The notes below the pieces were generated by a model. That model was not told the DNA's origin and searched no databases. It worked only from the letters and a program-made list of their open reading frames with translations. The position numbers and the translations under genes were made by a program. Positions 17,483-24,843 of a stretch of DNA of 64,000 nucleotides are shown here, in pieces. Origin of the DNA: Streptomyces sp. HUAS 15-9 (GTDB lineage: Bacteria; Actinomycetota; Actinomycetes; Streptomycetales; Streptomycetaceae); the NCBI RefSeq assembly GCF_025642155.1, contig NZ_CP106798.1:7378001-7442000 (forward strand), in the 5' to 3' direction. Numbering within the stretch: position 1 is the first letter of the stretch; each line of letters opens with the position of its first letter.

Positions 17483-17556
17483 GGGACATGAGTCGTTCGG
17501 TCATCGGCGGGACATGACTCATCCGGTCATCGGGCATGACTCATCCGGTCATCGGT
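17483..17556. repeat. Three 24-bp tandem repeats upstream of the sialidase
   Basis: GGACATGAGTCGTTCGGTCA is followed by two closer copies containing CATGACTCATCCGGTCATCG. The array lies 35-105 bases upstream of the sialidase start at 17449, where repeated operator contacts or repeat expansion in the leader are both possible. Confidence 0.7.
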
Positions 17557-17560
17557 ACAT

Positions 17561-17577
17561 TCGGACATCCGACGTCC
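17561..17577. promoter_or_regulatory. GntR/FadR-like palindrome TCGGACATCCGA plus CGTCC
   Basis: A near-perfect 12-bp palindrome followed by CGTCC lies upstream of the sialidase. The element at 55392 (TCGGATATCCGA plus CGTCC) differs by one base, and 19562 holds TCGGACGTCCGA. Such sites are typical of GntR-family operators in Streptomyces; no GntR gene is in the window. Confidence 0.4.
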
Positions 17578-17632
17578 AACGTGCACTTCATCGACGTTAG
17601 TTGGGGCCTCGGGTGCCTCACAAGGAGCGTGC

Positions 17633-17743
17633 AGCCACTTCGCGGTTCAGGGGGTGCGGCACGACCCGCTCGCCCCGCTGTCGCCGGCCGAACGTGACCA
17701 GTTCATGGACCTGTTGATCCGGATTTCCGGTACGGACGGCTGA
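17633..17743 (+). pseudogene. C-terminal remnant of a MarR-type regulator
   Basis: In one frame, ending at the TGA at 17741, the sequence reads HFAVQGVRHDPLAP, then LSPAERDQFMDLLIRISGTDG. The LSPAER...F..LL..I pattern is the usual last helix of MarR proteins. No DNA-binding domain is found upstream, so this is a leftover tail rather than a gene. It lies 19 bases before the isochorismatase-like gene, which a lost MarR protein may once have regulated. Confidence 0.5.
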
Positions 17744-17762
17744 TGGCGGCTAACGTTCCGTC

Positions 17763-18293
17763 ATGACCGCACCCCTGGCGCTCGATCCGGCGCGCACAGC
17801 ACTCGTCCTCGTCGATCTGATGGACCGCATCGTCGCGCTTCCCCTGGAACCCCGCAAAGGCACCGAAGTTCTGGTAGCCGCCGAGGAGTTGGCGGATGCC
17901 TTCCGCTCGGCCGGGGCGCTCGTCGTGCTCATTCGCGTCGAACGCCCCGGGGTCGCCGAGCAGCCGCCCGGCAGCGGACTGGTCGCAGGACTGCTGCGAG
18001 ACGGCGACCTCGAGATCGTGAAGCGGACCATCGGCGCCTTCCAGGGCACGGAACTCGACGCACGGTTGCGTCAACGGGCCATCACCACACTCGTGTTCGG
18101 CGGCATCGCCACCAACCTGGGAGTGGAGTCCACCGCCCGCGCAGCCCACGACCTGGGCTACGACCTGGTCTTCGTGGAGAACGCCATGGCAGCGTTCACC
18201 ACACCGGAACACGAGGCATCGGTACGCCTGGACTTCCCGAGGCTGGGTTCGGTGGTGTCCTCGCCCCAGGAGATGCGCTTCAACACCGTCTGA
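17763..18293 (+). CDS. Isochorismatase-family hydrolase-like protein lacking the usual catalytic Cys
   Basis: A 176-residue Rossmann-like protein of the isochorismatase/cysteine hydrolase family: the Asp strand is TALVLVDLMD, the lysine region EIVKRTIGAFQGTELD, and the nucleophile loop LVFGGIATNLGVESTARAA. In most members the nucleophile loop reads T-x-x-C-V-x-x-T-A; here a Gly (GVEST) takes the Cys position. A subgroup with GVE in this place is common and its activity is unclear, so hydrolase function should not be assumed. It follows a MarR remnant and converges on fdhD, with a strong hairpin between. Confidence 0.8.
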   Translation: MTAPLALDPARTALVLVDLMDRIVALPLEPRKGTEVLVAAEELADAFRSAGALVVLIRVERPGVAEQPPGSGLVAGLLRDGDLEIVKRTIGAFQGTELDARLRQRAITTLVFGGIATNLGVESTARAAHDLGYDLVFVENAMAAFTTPEHEASVRLDFPRLGSVVSSPQEMRFNTV

Positions 18294-18375
18294 CCGGCCG
18301 ACGAGCCCACACAAATGAGCGGCAAGGGCCCACCAACATCGCCTTTCCCCACGCGCCGGCCGCGAGGGAGCCGAA

Positions 18376-18500
18376 GGGGCGCGCCGGTGTTGAGAGGGAT
18401 GGGGGTCCCCCCTGCTCGAACGAAGTTGAGAGCTTGGGGGAGCGCGGAGGCCCGAAGGGCTGAGCACGATCACCCTCTCAACACCGGCAAAAAGCGCCCC
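18376..18500. terminator. Long hairpin between convergent genes, probable bidirectional terminator
   Basis: The arms at 18383-18398 (GCCGGTGTTGAGAGGG) and 18473-18488 are perfect 16-bp complements. An outer 7-bp pair is at 18376-18382 and 18494-18500, separated on the right side by AAAAA. The loop contains the repeat at 18400-18441, itself foldable. It sits between the isochorismatase-like gene and fdhD, which converge here. Confidence 0.7.
18400..18441. repeat. Second copy of the dispersed inverted-repeat element
   Basis: TGGGGGTCCCCCCTGCTCGA, then ACGAAGTTGAGAGCTTGGGG and GAG, matches the 2391-2435 element in order and spacing, with a few substitutions. It is nested in the loop of the terminator hairpin. 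Confidence 0.7.
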
Positions 18501-18538
18501 GTAGGCGACCGAGCAAACAGAACAGAACAGAGCAGCAC

Positions 18539-19387
18539 TCAGGCCTGCGTGGCCGCCGCCTTCAGGGCGAGGCGGTGTTCACCCGCGTACACGTTCATGG
18601 AGCTGCCCCGCAGGAAGCCCACCAGGGTCAGGCCGGTCTCGGCGGCCAGGTCCACCGCCAGGGAGGACGGGGCCGAGACCGCGGCCAGCACCGGGATACC
18701 CGCCATCACGGCCTTCTGCGCCAGCTCGAAGGAGGCCCGGCCCGACACGAGCAGGATGGTGCGGGACAGGGGCAGGTCGCCGTTCTGCACGGCGCGGCCG
18801 ACCAGTTTGTCGACCGCGTTGTGCCGGCCCACGTCCTCTCGTATGTCGAGCAGCTCCCCGTCCTCGGTGAACAGGGCCGCGGCATGCAGTCCACCGGTCC
18901 GGTCGAACACCCGCTGGGACTCGCGCAGCCGGTCCGGAAGGCCGGTGAGCAGGGCAGGCGCGACGCGGACCGGGGGCCTGTCGGAGAGAGGCCAGCGCGC
19001 CGTCGTACGGACCGCGTCGAGGCTCGCCTTGCCGCACAGGCCGCACGACGAGGTGGTGTAGACGTTCCGCTCGAGCGTGATGTCGGGAACGGCGACGTCC
19101 GGAGCGGTCCGCACGTCCACCACGTTGTAGGTGTTCGAGCCGTCGACCGTCGCGCCCGCGCAGTACACGATGTTCTGCAGATCGGACGCGGCGGCCAGTA
19201 CGCCCTCGCTCACCAGGAATCCGGCGGCCAGCGCGAAGTCGTCGCCCGGTGTGCGCATGGTGATCGCGAGGGGCTTGCCGTTGAGGCGGATCTCCAGGGG
19301 CTCCTCGGCGACGAGCGTGTCCGGACGGGTGGCGACGGCGCCGTCCCTGATGCGGATCACCTTGCGTCGTTCCGTGACTCGTCCCAT
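18539..19387 (-). CDS. fdhD: Formate dehydrogenase accessory sulfurtransferase FdhD
   Basis: A 282-residue FdhD protein: EEPLEIRLNG, TPGDDFALAAGFLVSEGV, the sulfur-carrying Cys115-x-x-Cys118 in TSSCGLCGK, the EDVGRHNAVDKLVG helix and VSGRASFELAQKA. FdhD moves sulfur from a cysteine desulfurase to the molybdenum cofactor of formate dehydrogenases. No formate dehydrogenase is in the window, so its client lies elsewhere. It is a single gene on the minus strand; the start at 19387 gives MGRVTERRKV. Confidence 0.95.
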   Translation of the reverse strand: MGRVTERRKVIRIRDGAVATRPDTLVAEEPLEIRLNGKPLAITMRTPGDDFALAAGFLVSEGVLAAASDLQNIVYCAGATVDGSNTYNVVDVRTAPDVAVPDITLERNVYTTSSCGLCGKASLDAVRTTARWPLSDRPPVRVAPALLTGLPDRLRESQRVFDRTGGLHAAALFTEDGELLDIREDVGRHNAVDKLVGRAVQNGDLPLSRTILLVSGRASFELAQKAVMAGIPVLAAVSAPSSLAVDLAAETGLTLVGFLRGSSMNVYAGEHRLALKAAATQA

Positions 19388-19514
19388 GTCCTGATCAGCC
19401 CCGGTTCTGTATGTACTGGTAGCCGAAACGGCCCTTGATCACGGTCTCATTGTCCTGCACGTGGAGGGTGAGGCAGCAGAGGGCTGCGACTTTCACGTTT
19501 CACGGAAGCACAGC

Positions 19515-19561
19515 GGGATCGGGGGGTGAATGGATCGGGGGCAATGGATCGGGGGCAATGG
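19515..19561. repeat. Tandem GGATCGGGGG repeats upstream of the FabH-like gene
   Basis: GGGATCGGGGGGTGAAT, GGATCGGGGGCAAT and GGATCGGGGGCAAT follow head to tail, with 14-17 bp units, between fdhD and the FabH-like gene. The G-runs could form a quadruplex; this is speculation. The rest of 19388-19695 shows the palindrome at 19562 and otherwise nothing recognisable. Confidence 0.6.
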
Positions 19562-19573
19562 TCGGACGTCCGA
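19562..19573. promoter_or_regulatory. Perfect 12-bp palindrome TCGGACGTCCGA
   Basis: It lies 122 bases upstream of the FabH-like start at 19696 and is related to the palindromes at 17561 and 55392. It is a candidate operator of a GntR-like regulator. Confidence 0.4.
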
Positions 19574-19695
19574 ATGTCTGATGGAAGCCGACAACGAGGG
19601 CGCCGGAATCCTGTGGCTTCGGCTGCCGTCGTACCCGTGAGTCACTGACAAGACTGGTGGATCCCGCAACCAACGGCAACGAGGGGGAGCCCAAG

Positions 19696-20643
19696 ATGAA
19701 CGGCTCGCGCATCACCGCAGTCGGCCATTATCAGCCCGCCAAGGTACTCACCAACGAGGACCTGGCGGGCATGGTCGACACGAGTGACGCATGGATCCGC
19801 AGCCGGGTGGGCATCCGGACGCGGCACATCGCGGGGCCCGCCGAGCCCGTCGACGAGCTCGCCGCGTACGCCGCCGCCAAGGCGCTCGCGGCGGCGGGGC
19901 TGACGCCCGACGACATCGACCTGGTGCTGGTCGCCACCTCAACCGCGATCGACCGCTCTCCGAACACCGCGGCCCGCGTCGCGGCCCGCCTCGGCATTCC
20001 GCGGCCCGCCGCGATGGACGTCAACGTCGTGTGCGCCGGGTTCACGCACGCGCTGGCGACCGCCGACCACACCGTCCGCGCGGGGGCCGCGACCCGTGCC
20101 CTTGTGATCGGCGCCGACAAGATGTCCGAGGTGACCGACTGGAGCGACCGCACCACCTGCGTTCTCGTCGGCGACGGGGCGGGGGCCGCCGTCGTGGAGG
20201 CGTGCGGACCGGGGGAGGAGCCCGGGATCGGGCCCGTGCTGTGGGGGTCGGTGCCGGAGATGGGGCACGCCGTGCGGATCGAGGGCACACCGCCGCGGTT
20301 CGCGCAGGAGGGGCAGAGCGTCTACCGCTGGGCCACCACCCAGCTGCCGCCCATCGCGCGCCGTGCCTGCGAGAAGGCCGGCATCGCACCGGAGGACCTC
20401 GCCGCGGTCGTGCTGCACCAGGCCAACCTGCGCATCATCGAGCCCCTCGCCGAGAAGCTCGGCGCCGTCAACGCCGTGGTCGCGCGTGATGTCGCCGAGT
20501 CGGGCAACACCTCCGCCGCCAGCATTCCGCTCGCGCTGTCCAAGCTCGTCGAGCAGGGCGCGATCAGCGGCGGCGACCCGGTACTGCTCTTCGGCTTCGG
20601 CGGCAACCTGTCGTACGCCGGTCAGGTCGTACGGTGCCCGTGA
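19696..20643 (+). CDS. Beta-ketoacyl-ACP synthase III (FabH-like)
   Basis: A 315-residue KAS III: the triad Cys113 (NVVCAGFTHAL), His241 (VVLHQANLRI) and Asn271 (SGNTSAASIPLAL) is complete, and DTSDAWIRSRVGI is the standard N-terminal motif. Family members condense acyl-CoA starters with malonyl-ACP, or make related Claisen or ester products. The ATG at 19696 follows GAGGGGGAG; an upstream in-frame ATG (19657) lacks an SD. It stands alone, so a role in primary fatty-acid start or in a scattered secondary pathway cannot be separated. Confidence 0.88.
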   Translation: MNGSRITAVGHYQPAKVLTNEDLAGMVDTSDAWIRSRVGIRTRHIAGPAEPVDELAAYAAAKALAAAGLTPDDIDLVLVATSTAIDRSPNTAARVAARLGIPRPAAMDVNVVCAGFTHALATADHTVRAGAATRALVIGADKMSEVTDWSDRTTCVLVGDGAGAAVVEACGPGEEPGIGPVLWGSVPEMGHAVRIEGTPPRFAQEGQSVYRWATTQLPPIARRACEKAGIAPEDLAAVVLHQANLRIIEPLAEKLGAVNAVVARDVAESGNTSAASIPLALSKLVEQGAISGGDPVLLFGFGGNLSYAGQVVRCP

Positions 20644-20757
20644 GGGGCCGCGCAGGCGGGTGAGCGCCGGCGCAGGGGAGGGGCAGACCTGCTGGCGGCG
20701 GAGGTGTTGGTGTCGCCGTCGCGAGCATCGAGACGCAGTCGGCCAACGAGTCGCCAA

Positions 20758-20799
20758 GTGACCGGTCGCCGTGTTCCCGACCGCCGAGCGACCGGTCAC
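20758..20799. promoter_or_regulatory. Inverted repeat GTGACCGGTCGC / GCGACCGGTCAC upstream of aldehyde dehydrogenase
   Basis: Two perfect 12-bp complementary arms (20758-20769 and 20788-20799), each with an internal GACCGGTC palindrome, lie about 250 bases upstream of the gene. They could be an operator pair or a hairpin. Confidence 0.4.
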
Positions 20800-20880
20800 C
20801 ATGTTCCTACGACCAAGAGCGCGTCCTGGATGCGGACTCCTGAACGCGGACTCCCGGATGCGGTCTCGCGCCCCCACCGG

Positions 20881-20980
20881 AGTCCGCGTCTGCCCGCGCG
20901 AGCACACGTCCGCCCGCGCGAGCCCGCTTCTGCTCGCACGAGCCCGTGTCTCCCCGCCCGAGTCCGCGTCGAAGCGGGCT
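20881..20980. repeat. Near-perfect 20-bp periodic tandem repeat, about five units
   Basis: Units start at 20881, 20901, 20921, 20941 and 20961. Consensus: AGCCCGYGTC TGCCCGCGCG. The period of 20 is not a multiple of three and the array lies before the likely start at 21046, so it is a noncoding array in the leader of the aldehyde dehydrogenase gene. Confidence 0.75.
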
Positions 20981-21045
20981 CAGGCGCCGGGGACGACCCT
21001 TGCCACACCCCGCCCCGATCGCCGCCCCGAGAGCGGAGCAGACGA

Positions 21046-22608
21046 ATGGCACCCACGCTCACCACCACCCGCCCCACCCTCGCGCTGAAGCCCGGCACCT
21101 CCTGGAGCGACGCCTGGCGGCGCTGCCTGGCCGTCGCCCCCGAGGCCTTCCGGGACGACCGCGTCCTCAACCTCTACGGTGCCGCCTGGCAGCCGGACGG
21201 CCGGGCGCTGCCCGCGACCACCCCGGTCGACGGCAGCCCCATCGCGGGCGCGCCGCGGCTGGACCGGACCACCGCCCAGCAGGCCGTACGGGCCTCGCTG
21301 GACCAGCACCGCGCCTGGCGGCATGTGCCGCTGGAGGAGCGCCGGGCCCGGGTCGCGGCCGCTCTCGACGCGCTGACCGAGCACCGCGAACTGCTCGCGC
21401 TGCTGCTCGTCTGGGAGATCGGCAAGCCCTGGCGGCTCGCCCAGGCCGACGTCGACCGGGCGATCGACGGCGTGCGCTGGTACGTCGACGGCATCGAGCC
21501 GATGGTCGCCGGCCGGGCCCCGCTGGACGGGCCGGTGTCCAACATCGCGAGCTGGAACTACCCGATGAGCGTGCTCGCGCACGCCATGCTGGTGCAGGCG
21601 CTCGCGGGCAACGCGGTCATCGCCAAGACGCCGACCGACGGTGGCGTCGCCTGTCTCACCCTGGCCTCGGCGCTCATCGCCCGTGAGGGCATCCCGGTCA
21701 CCCTGGTCAGCGGCAGCGGCGGCGAGCTCTCGGAGGCGCTGGTGCGCGCGCCCGAGATCGGCTGTGTCTCCTTCGTCGGCGGCCGCGACACCGGCGCCGC
21801 GGTGGCCACCGCCGTGGCCGACCTCGGCAAGCGGCACGTGCTTGAACAGGAGGGGCTCAACACCTGGGGCATCTGGAACTTCTCCGACTGGGATGCGCTC
21901 ACGGCCGTCATCCCCAAGCTCTTCGACTACGGCAAGCAGCGCTGCACGGCGTACCCGCGCTTCGTCGTCCAGCGCACGCAGTTCGACGAGTTCCTGGCGG
22001 CCTACCTGCCCGCGGTGCGCGGGATCAAGGTCGGCCACCCGCTGGCCGTCGGGCACCCGGACGACCTTCCGCCCGAGCTGGACTTCGGACCGGTGATCAA
22101 CGCGGCCAAGGCCACGGAGCTGCGGGCCCAGGTCGCCGAGGCCATCGACCGCGGTGCCGTCCCGCTGCACCGGGGCAGCCTGTCCGACGCCCGCTTCCTG
22201 CCCGGCCAGGACACCTCGGCGTACGTCCAGCCGATCACGCTGCTGGGCCCGCCCCCTTCCTCCCCGCTGCACCACGCGGAGCCGTTCGGCCCGGTCGACA
22301 CGATCGTCCTGGTCGACACGGAGGCGGAGCTGCTCGCGGCGATGAACGCGTCCAACGGCGCTCTGGTCGCCACCCTCTCCACCGACGACCGGGCCGCCTA
22401 CGACCGGCTGGCACCGCAGATCCGCGCGTTCAAGGTCGGCCACGGAAAGCCCCGCTCCCGCGGCGACCGCGACGAGCTGTTCGGCGGCTTCGGCGCCTCC
22501 TGGCGCGGCGCCTTCGTCGGCGGCGAGCTCCTGGTACGCGCGGTGACCCAGGGCCCGACGGGGGAGCGGCTGCCCGGCAACTTCCCGGACTACCAGCTCA
22601 TGCCGTGA
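21046..22608 (+). CDS. NAD(P)-dependent aldehyde dehydrogenase
   Basis: A 520-residue aldehyde dehydrogenase: SNIASWNYPMSVL, VIAKTP, VSFVGGRDTG, general base Glu267 in VLEQEGLN, nucleophile Cys300 in YGKQRCTAYPR, and HHAEPFGPVD. It belongs to a divergent branch in which the usual LELGG is EQEGLN and the cofactor loop differs, so the substrate cannot be predicted. The ATG at 21046 (MAPTLTTTRPTL) is chosen because upstream codons run through the 20-bp repeat array. A perfect 12-bp stem follows the stop. Confidence 0.9.
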   Translation: MAPTLTTTRPTLALKPGTSWSDAWRRCLAVAPEAFRDDRVLNLYGAAWQPDGRALPATTPVDGSPIAGAPRLDRTTAQQAVRASLDQHRAWRHVPLEERRARVAAALDALTEHRELLALLLVWEIGKPWRLAQADVDRAIDGVRWYVDGIEPMVAGRAPLDGPVSNIASWNYPMSVLAHAMLVQALAGNAVIAKTPTDGGVACLTLASALIAREGIPVTLVSGSGGELSEALVRAPEIGCVSFVGGRDTGAAVATAVADLGKRHVLEQEGLNTWGIWNFSDWDALTAVIPKLFDYGKQRCTAYPRFVVQRTQFDEFLAAYLPAVRGIKVGHPLAVGHPDDLPPELDFGPVINAAKATELRAQVAEAIDRGAVPLHRGSLSDARFLPGQDTSAYVQPITLLGPPPSSPLHHAEPFGPVDTIVLVDTEAELLAAMNASNGALVATLSTDDRAAYDRLAPQIRAFKVGHGKPRSRGDRDELFGGFGASWRGAFVGGELLVRAVTQGPTGERLPGNFPDYQLMP

Positions 22609-22615
22609 CCCCGGA

Positions 22616-22650
22616 CCCGGTGGCGCCGGTCATGGACGGGCGCCACCGGG
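22616..22650 (+). terminator. Terminator hairpin after aldehyde dehydrogenase
   Basis: CCCGGTGGCGCC (22616-22627) and GGCGCCACCGGG (22639-22650) form a perfect 12-bp stem with an 11-base loop, starting 8 bases after the stop. Confidence 0.75.
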
Positions 22651-22856
22651 ATGATGATCTGGTCGGCCACGGACCGGGACTGCCGCCTGAGACACTCATC
22701 CGTGCCCTCCGGATCCTGATGCCGTCGCGGTAGCCACCCCGCCACCTCCGGTGACCTGGCTCACCGGCGGATATGCAGGTGAAAGGCACTCCGAAACCTT
22801 GGTATTGTTGTCCGTGTCGCCGCGGGGAACAACCCCGGCCAGGCGACAGACACCTG

Positions 22857-22941
22857 GTCCGGGTGGCGGAATGGCAGACGCGCTAGCTTGAGGTGCTAGT
22901 GCCCTTTATCGGGCGTGGGGGTTCAAGTCCCCCCTCGGACA
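22857..22941 (+). tRNA. tRNA-Leu (anticodon GAG)
   Basis: Acceptor arms GTCCGGG (22857-22863) and CTCGGAC (22934-22940) pair; the D-arm has GGCGGAATGGCAGACGC; the anticodon stem CTAGC/GCTAG flanks loop TTGAGGT with GAG at 22890-22892; a long variable arm (GCCCTTTATCGGGC) marks a class II tRNA; the T-arm is GGGGGTTCAAGTCCCCC. CCA is not encoded. A recombinase remnant ends against this gene, making it a likely integration site of a past element. Confidence 0.97.
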
Positions 22942-23387
22942 CAACCGCTGACGATACGGTGACGAGGGCCTCGACCTGACGGTCGCGGTCCTTGTTGCGT
23001 TTTCGTAGCTGACGGTGATGCCCAGTGTTTCGTAGAGTGCGCCTTTCTTGTCAGCGGCGGCTGTGTGGATGCGCTGTGCAATATCCCCAAGACTCTCAGT
23101 CATCTCGCGGATCTGCTGCGCATCGAGTGGGTGTTCCTTCTTCCGAGTGAGGGTGGGGAGCGCGTCGAGTTTCTTCCGTGCCGCCGCCTTGTCTCTCTGC
23201 GCCTCGTTGATCCACTGGGTGACGACGGCTGGGTCGGCTCCGGCTTCGAGGGCTGCCTGGTAGCGGGCGAGTCGTCGCGCGCAGTCCTTGATCGCTTGGC
23301 GTGCTTGGGCCTGCTCCGGTGTGGGAGTCTCTGCGGTGCTTGCTGCGGCGCTTGCGTGGGTGAGCGCTTCGATGGTGGCAGTGAGCC
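22906..23387 (-). pseudogene. C-terminal remnant of a large serine recombinase, cut by an IS
   Basis: On the minus strand one frame reads LTATIEALTHASAAA, STAETPTPEQAQARQAIKDC, ARRLARYQAALEAGADPAVV, TQWINEAQRDKAAARKKLDA, LPTLTRKKEHPLDAQQIREM and ALYETLGITVSYENATRT. This matches the coiled-coil C-terminal part of serine recombinases. The catalytic and zinc-ribbon parts are absent; the frame is broken at 23388 by the insertion sequence and its tail runs antisense into the tRNA-Leu gene. It is probably the scar of an integrated element. Confidence 0.75.
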
Positions 23388-23417
23388 TGTGGGGCTCGTA
23401 AAGTCATCGCTGCAGGT
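23388..23417. repeat. IS left inverted repeat
   Basis: 30 bp, complementary to 24545-24574 with one mismatch (position 23395). The transposase stop lies inside or at the edge of this repeat. Confidence 0.85.
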
Positions 23418-24497
23418 CAAGCCGTGTAGCGGTACTCGTTGACGACTCCGCCGAGGACTCTGGTTCGCAGAACCCGCCGGGGCTCGAACTGTTTCGAGGC
23501 TGCTGGCTGTTCTTCGGTTTCAGGCGGTAGTTGGTCGCGGGATCGATGCGGCCGGTGCCTGTTGTAGTGGTCCCGGTACTCGGTGAGGACCTGACTGGCG
23601 TGGGCCTCGTTCATGATCAGAACGTGGTCGAGGACTTCGCGGCGGATCGTGCCGATCACGCGCTCGCAGTGCGCGTTCATCCGAGGCGCCCGCGGCGCGC
23701 TGAGCAACACCTGCATGTCCTCGGCTGCGAAGACGGCATCGAACGACTCGGTGTACTTGCTGTCGCGGTCACGGACTACGTGCAGAGCCTCGACACGGCT
23801 GCCGAGGTCGGCGGCGATGTTGCGGGCCTGCTGAGTGGCCCACTGCGCGGTGGGATGGGTGGTGACGCCGGTGATGTGGAGCCTGCGGGTGCCGTGCTCA
23901 AGGAACGCCAGGGCGTACAAGCGCCTGCCGGTCAGTGTCAACGTGGAAGAAGTCCGCCGCGATGATCCCCTCAGCCTGCGCAGTGAGGAAGTCGCGCCAA
24001 CTCGGACCGGTATGGCGCGGCGCCGGGTCAACGCCGGCCGCGTGCAGGATTCCCCAGACCGTAGACGGTGCGATCGGGTGCCCAAGCCGGGCCAGCTCGC
24101 CCTGTATCCTGCGATGCCCCCACCGCGGGTTCTCCCGGGCCAGGCGCAGGACGAGCTTCTTGAGTTCGGCCGCTGTGGGCGGGCGGCCGGTGCGCCCGCG
24201 TCGGTGGGAGTAGTCCCACCGGCCAGCGATCAGCCTTCGGTGCCAGGCCAGCAGCGTCCCCGGCGTGACCGGAAAGACGCTGCACCAGTGGTGACGCGGA
24301 ATCAGCGACGACAACGCGGCCAGCCAGAACCGGTCCAAAGGCTCGTAACGGACCGGACTATTGAGCTGTCGTCGCAGCACCGCGTTTTCGTGCCGCAGCA
24401 CCAGCAGTTCGGCGTCTTTGGCGCTGTCCCGGTGTAGCAGCACAGCTGGCACGGCCAGCAGCGCACGAGTGGCCCGATACAGCAGCGAGATGTTCAC
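23417..24497 (-). pseudogene. IS transposase with integrase core (rve), frameshifted
   Basis: The N-terminal part (start 24497) has LLVLRHENAVLRRQL, RWGHRRIQGELARLG and GIIAADFFHVDT, with the first catalytic Asp. The remainder is in another frame: LTGRRLYALAFLEHGTRRL, VRDRDSKYTESF with the second Asp, and NAHCERVIGTIRREVLDHV with the Glu. The frames meet near 23934, where one extra or two missing bases in GACACTGACC would explain the break. Joined, they make about 360 residues, the usual size. As written no full transposase is made unless by programmed frameshifting, for which no slippery run is obvious. Confidence 0.85.
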
Positions 24498-24544
24498 CCG
24501 CGCAGCATTCCCACGACCACCGAGCGCCCCTCACGCGGGCCCCT

Positions 24545-24574
24545 ACCTGCAGCGATGACTTTACGATCCCCACA
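24545..24574. repeat. IS right inverted repeat
   Basis: Starts ACCTGCAGCGATGACTTTAC and ends GATCCCCACA; it is the mirror of the 23388-23417 end. Confidence 0.85.
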
Positions 24575-24611
24575 CGGCAGTGGAGAACCCCCGACGCGTT
24601 GTCTTGACGCT

Positions 24612-24644
24612 CGACTGACGCTGTACCTGATGGTGTGTCAGTCG
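24612..24644. terminator. Possible hairpin downstream of the SCO6745-like gene
   Basis: CGACTGAC (24612-24619) and GTCAGTCG (24637-24644) form an 8-bp stem. It lies 200 bases beyond the stop of the minus-strand gene at 24844. The remainder of 24575-24843 has no recognisable gene. Confidence 0.35.
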
Positions 24645-24843
24645 CTTGCAATGTCACCGCCCGGCTCGGACTCAGTGCAACGGTAAGCGCAACTGGTGCC
24701 ACAGCACCGGCAACCAGCCGCCGTTCGACCTCCTCTGACGACAGCCCCGCGCCGAGATCGTCCTCGCGCGGTACGCCGAAGAGCCGGCAGTGCACGGTCA
24801 CGGGGAGCGGGTAGGCGAAGCGGATGGGGTGTGAAGGACTCGG

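Larger units (their letters stand above)
23388..24574 (-). mobile_element. Insertion sequence, about 1187 bp, with 30-bp terminal inverted repeats
   Basis: The ends at 23388-23417 (TGTGGGGCTCGTAAAGTCAT and CGCTGCAGGT) and 24545-24574 are inverted repeats with one mismatch; the inner 22 bp are perfect. Between them lies an integrase-core transposase split by a frameshift. No clear target duplication is visible. The element interrupts the recombinase remnant next to the tRNA. Confidence 0.85.

Noticed and set aside
20881..20980. CRISPR array
   Set aside because: Head-to-tail 20-bp units without spacers, and no cas genes in the window.
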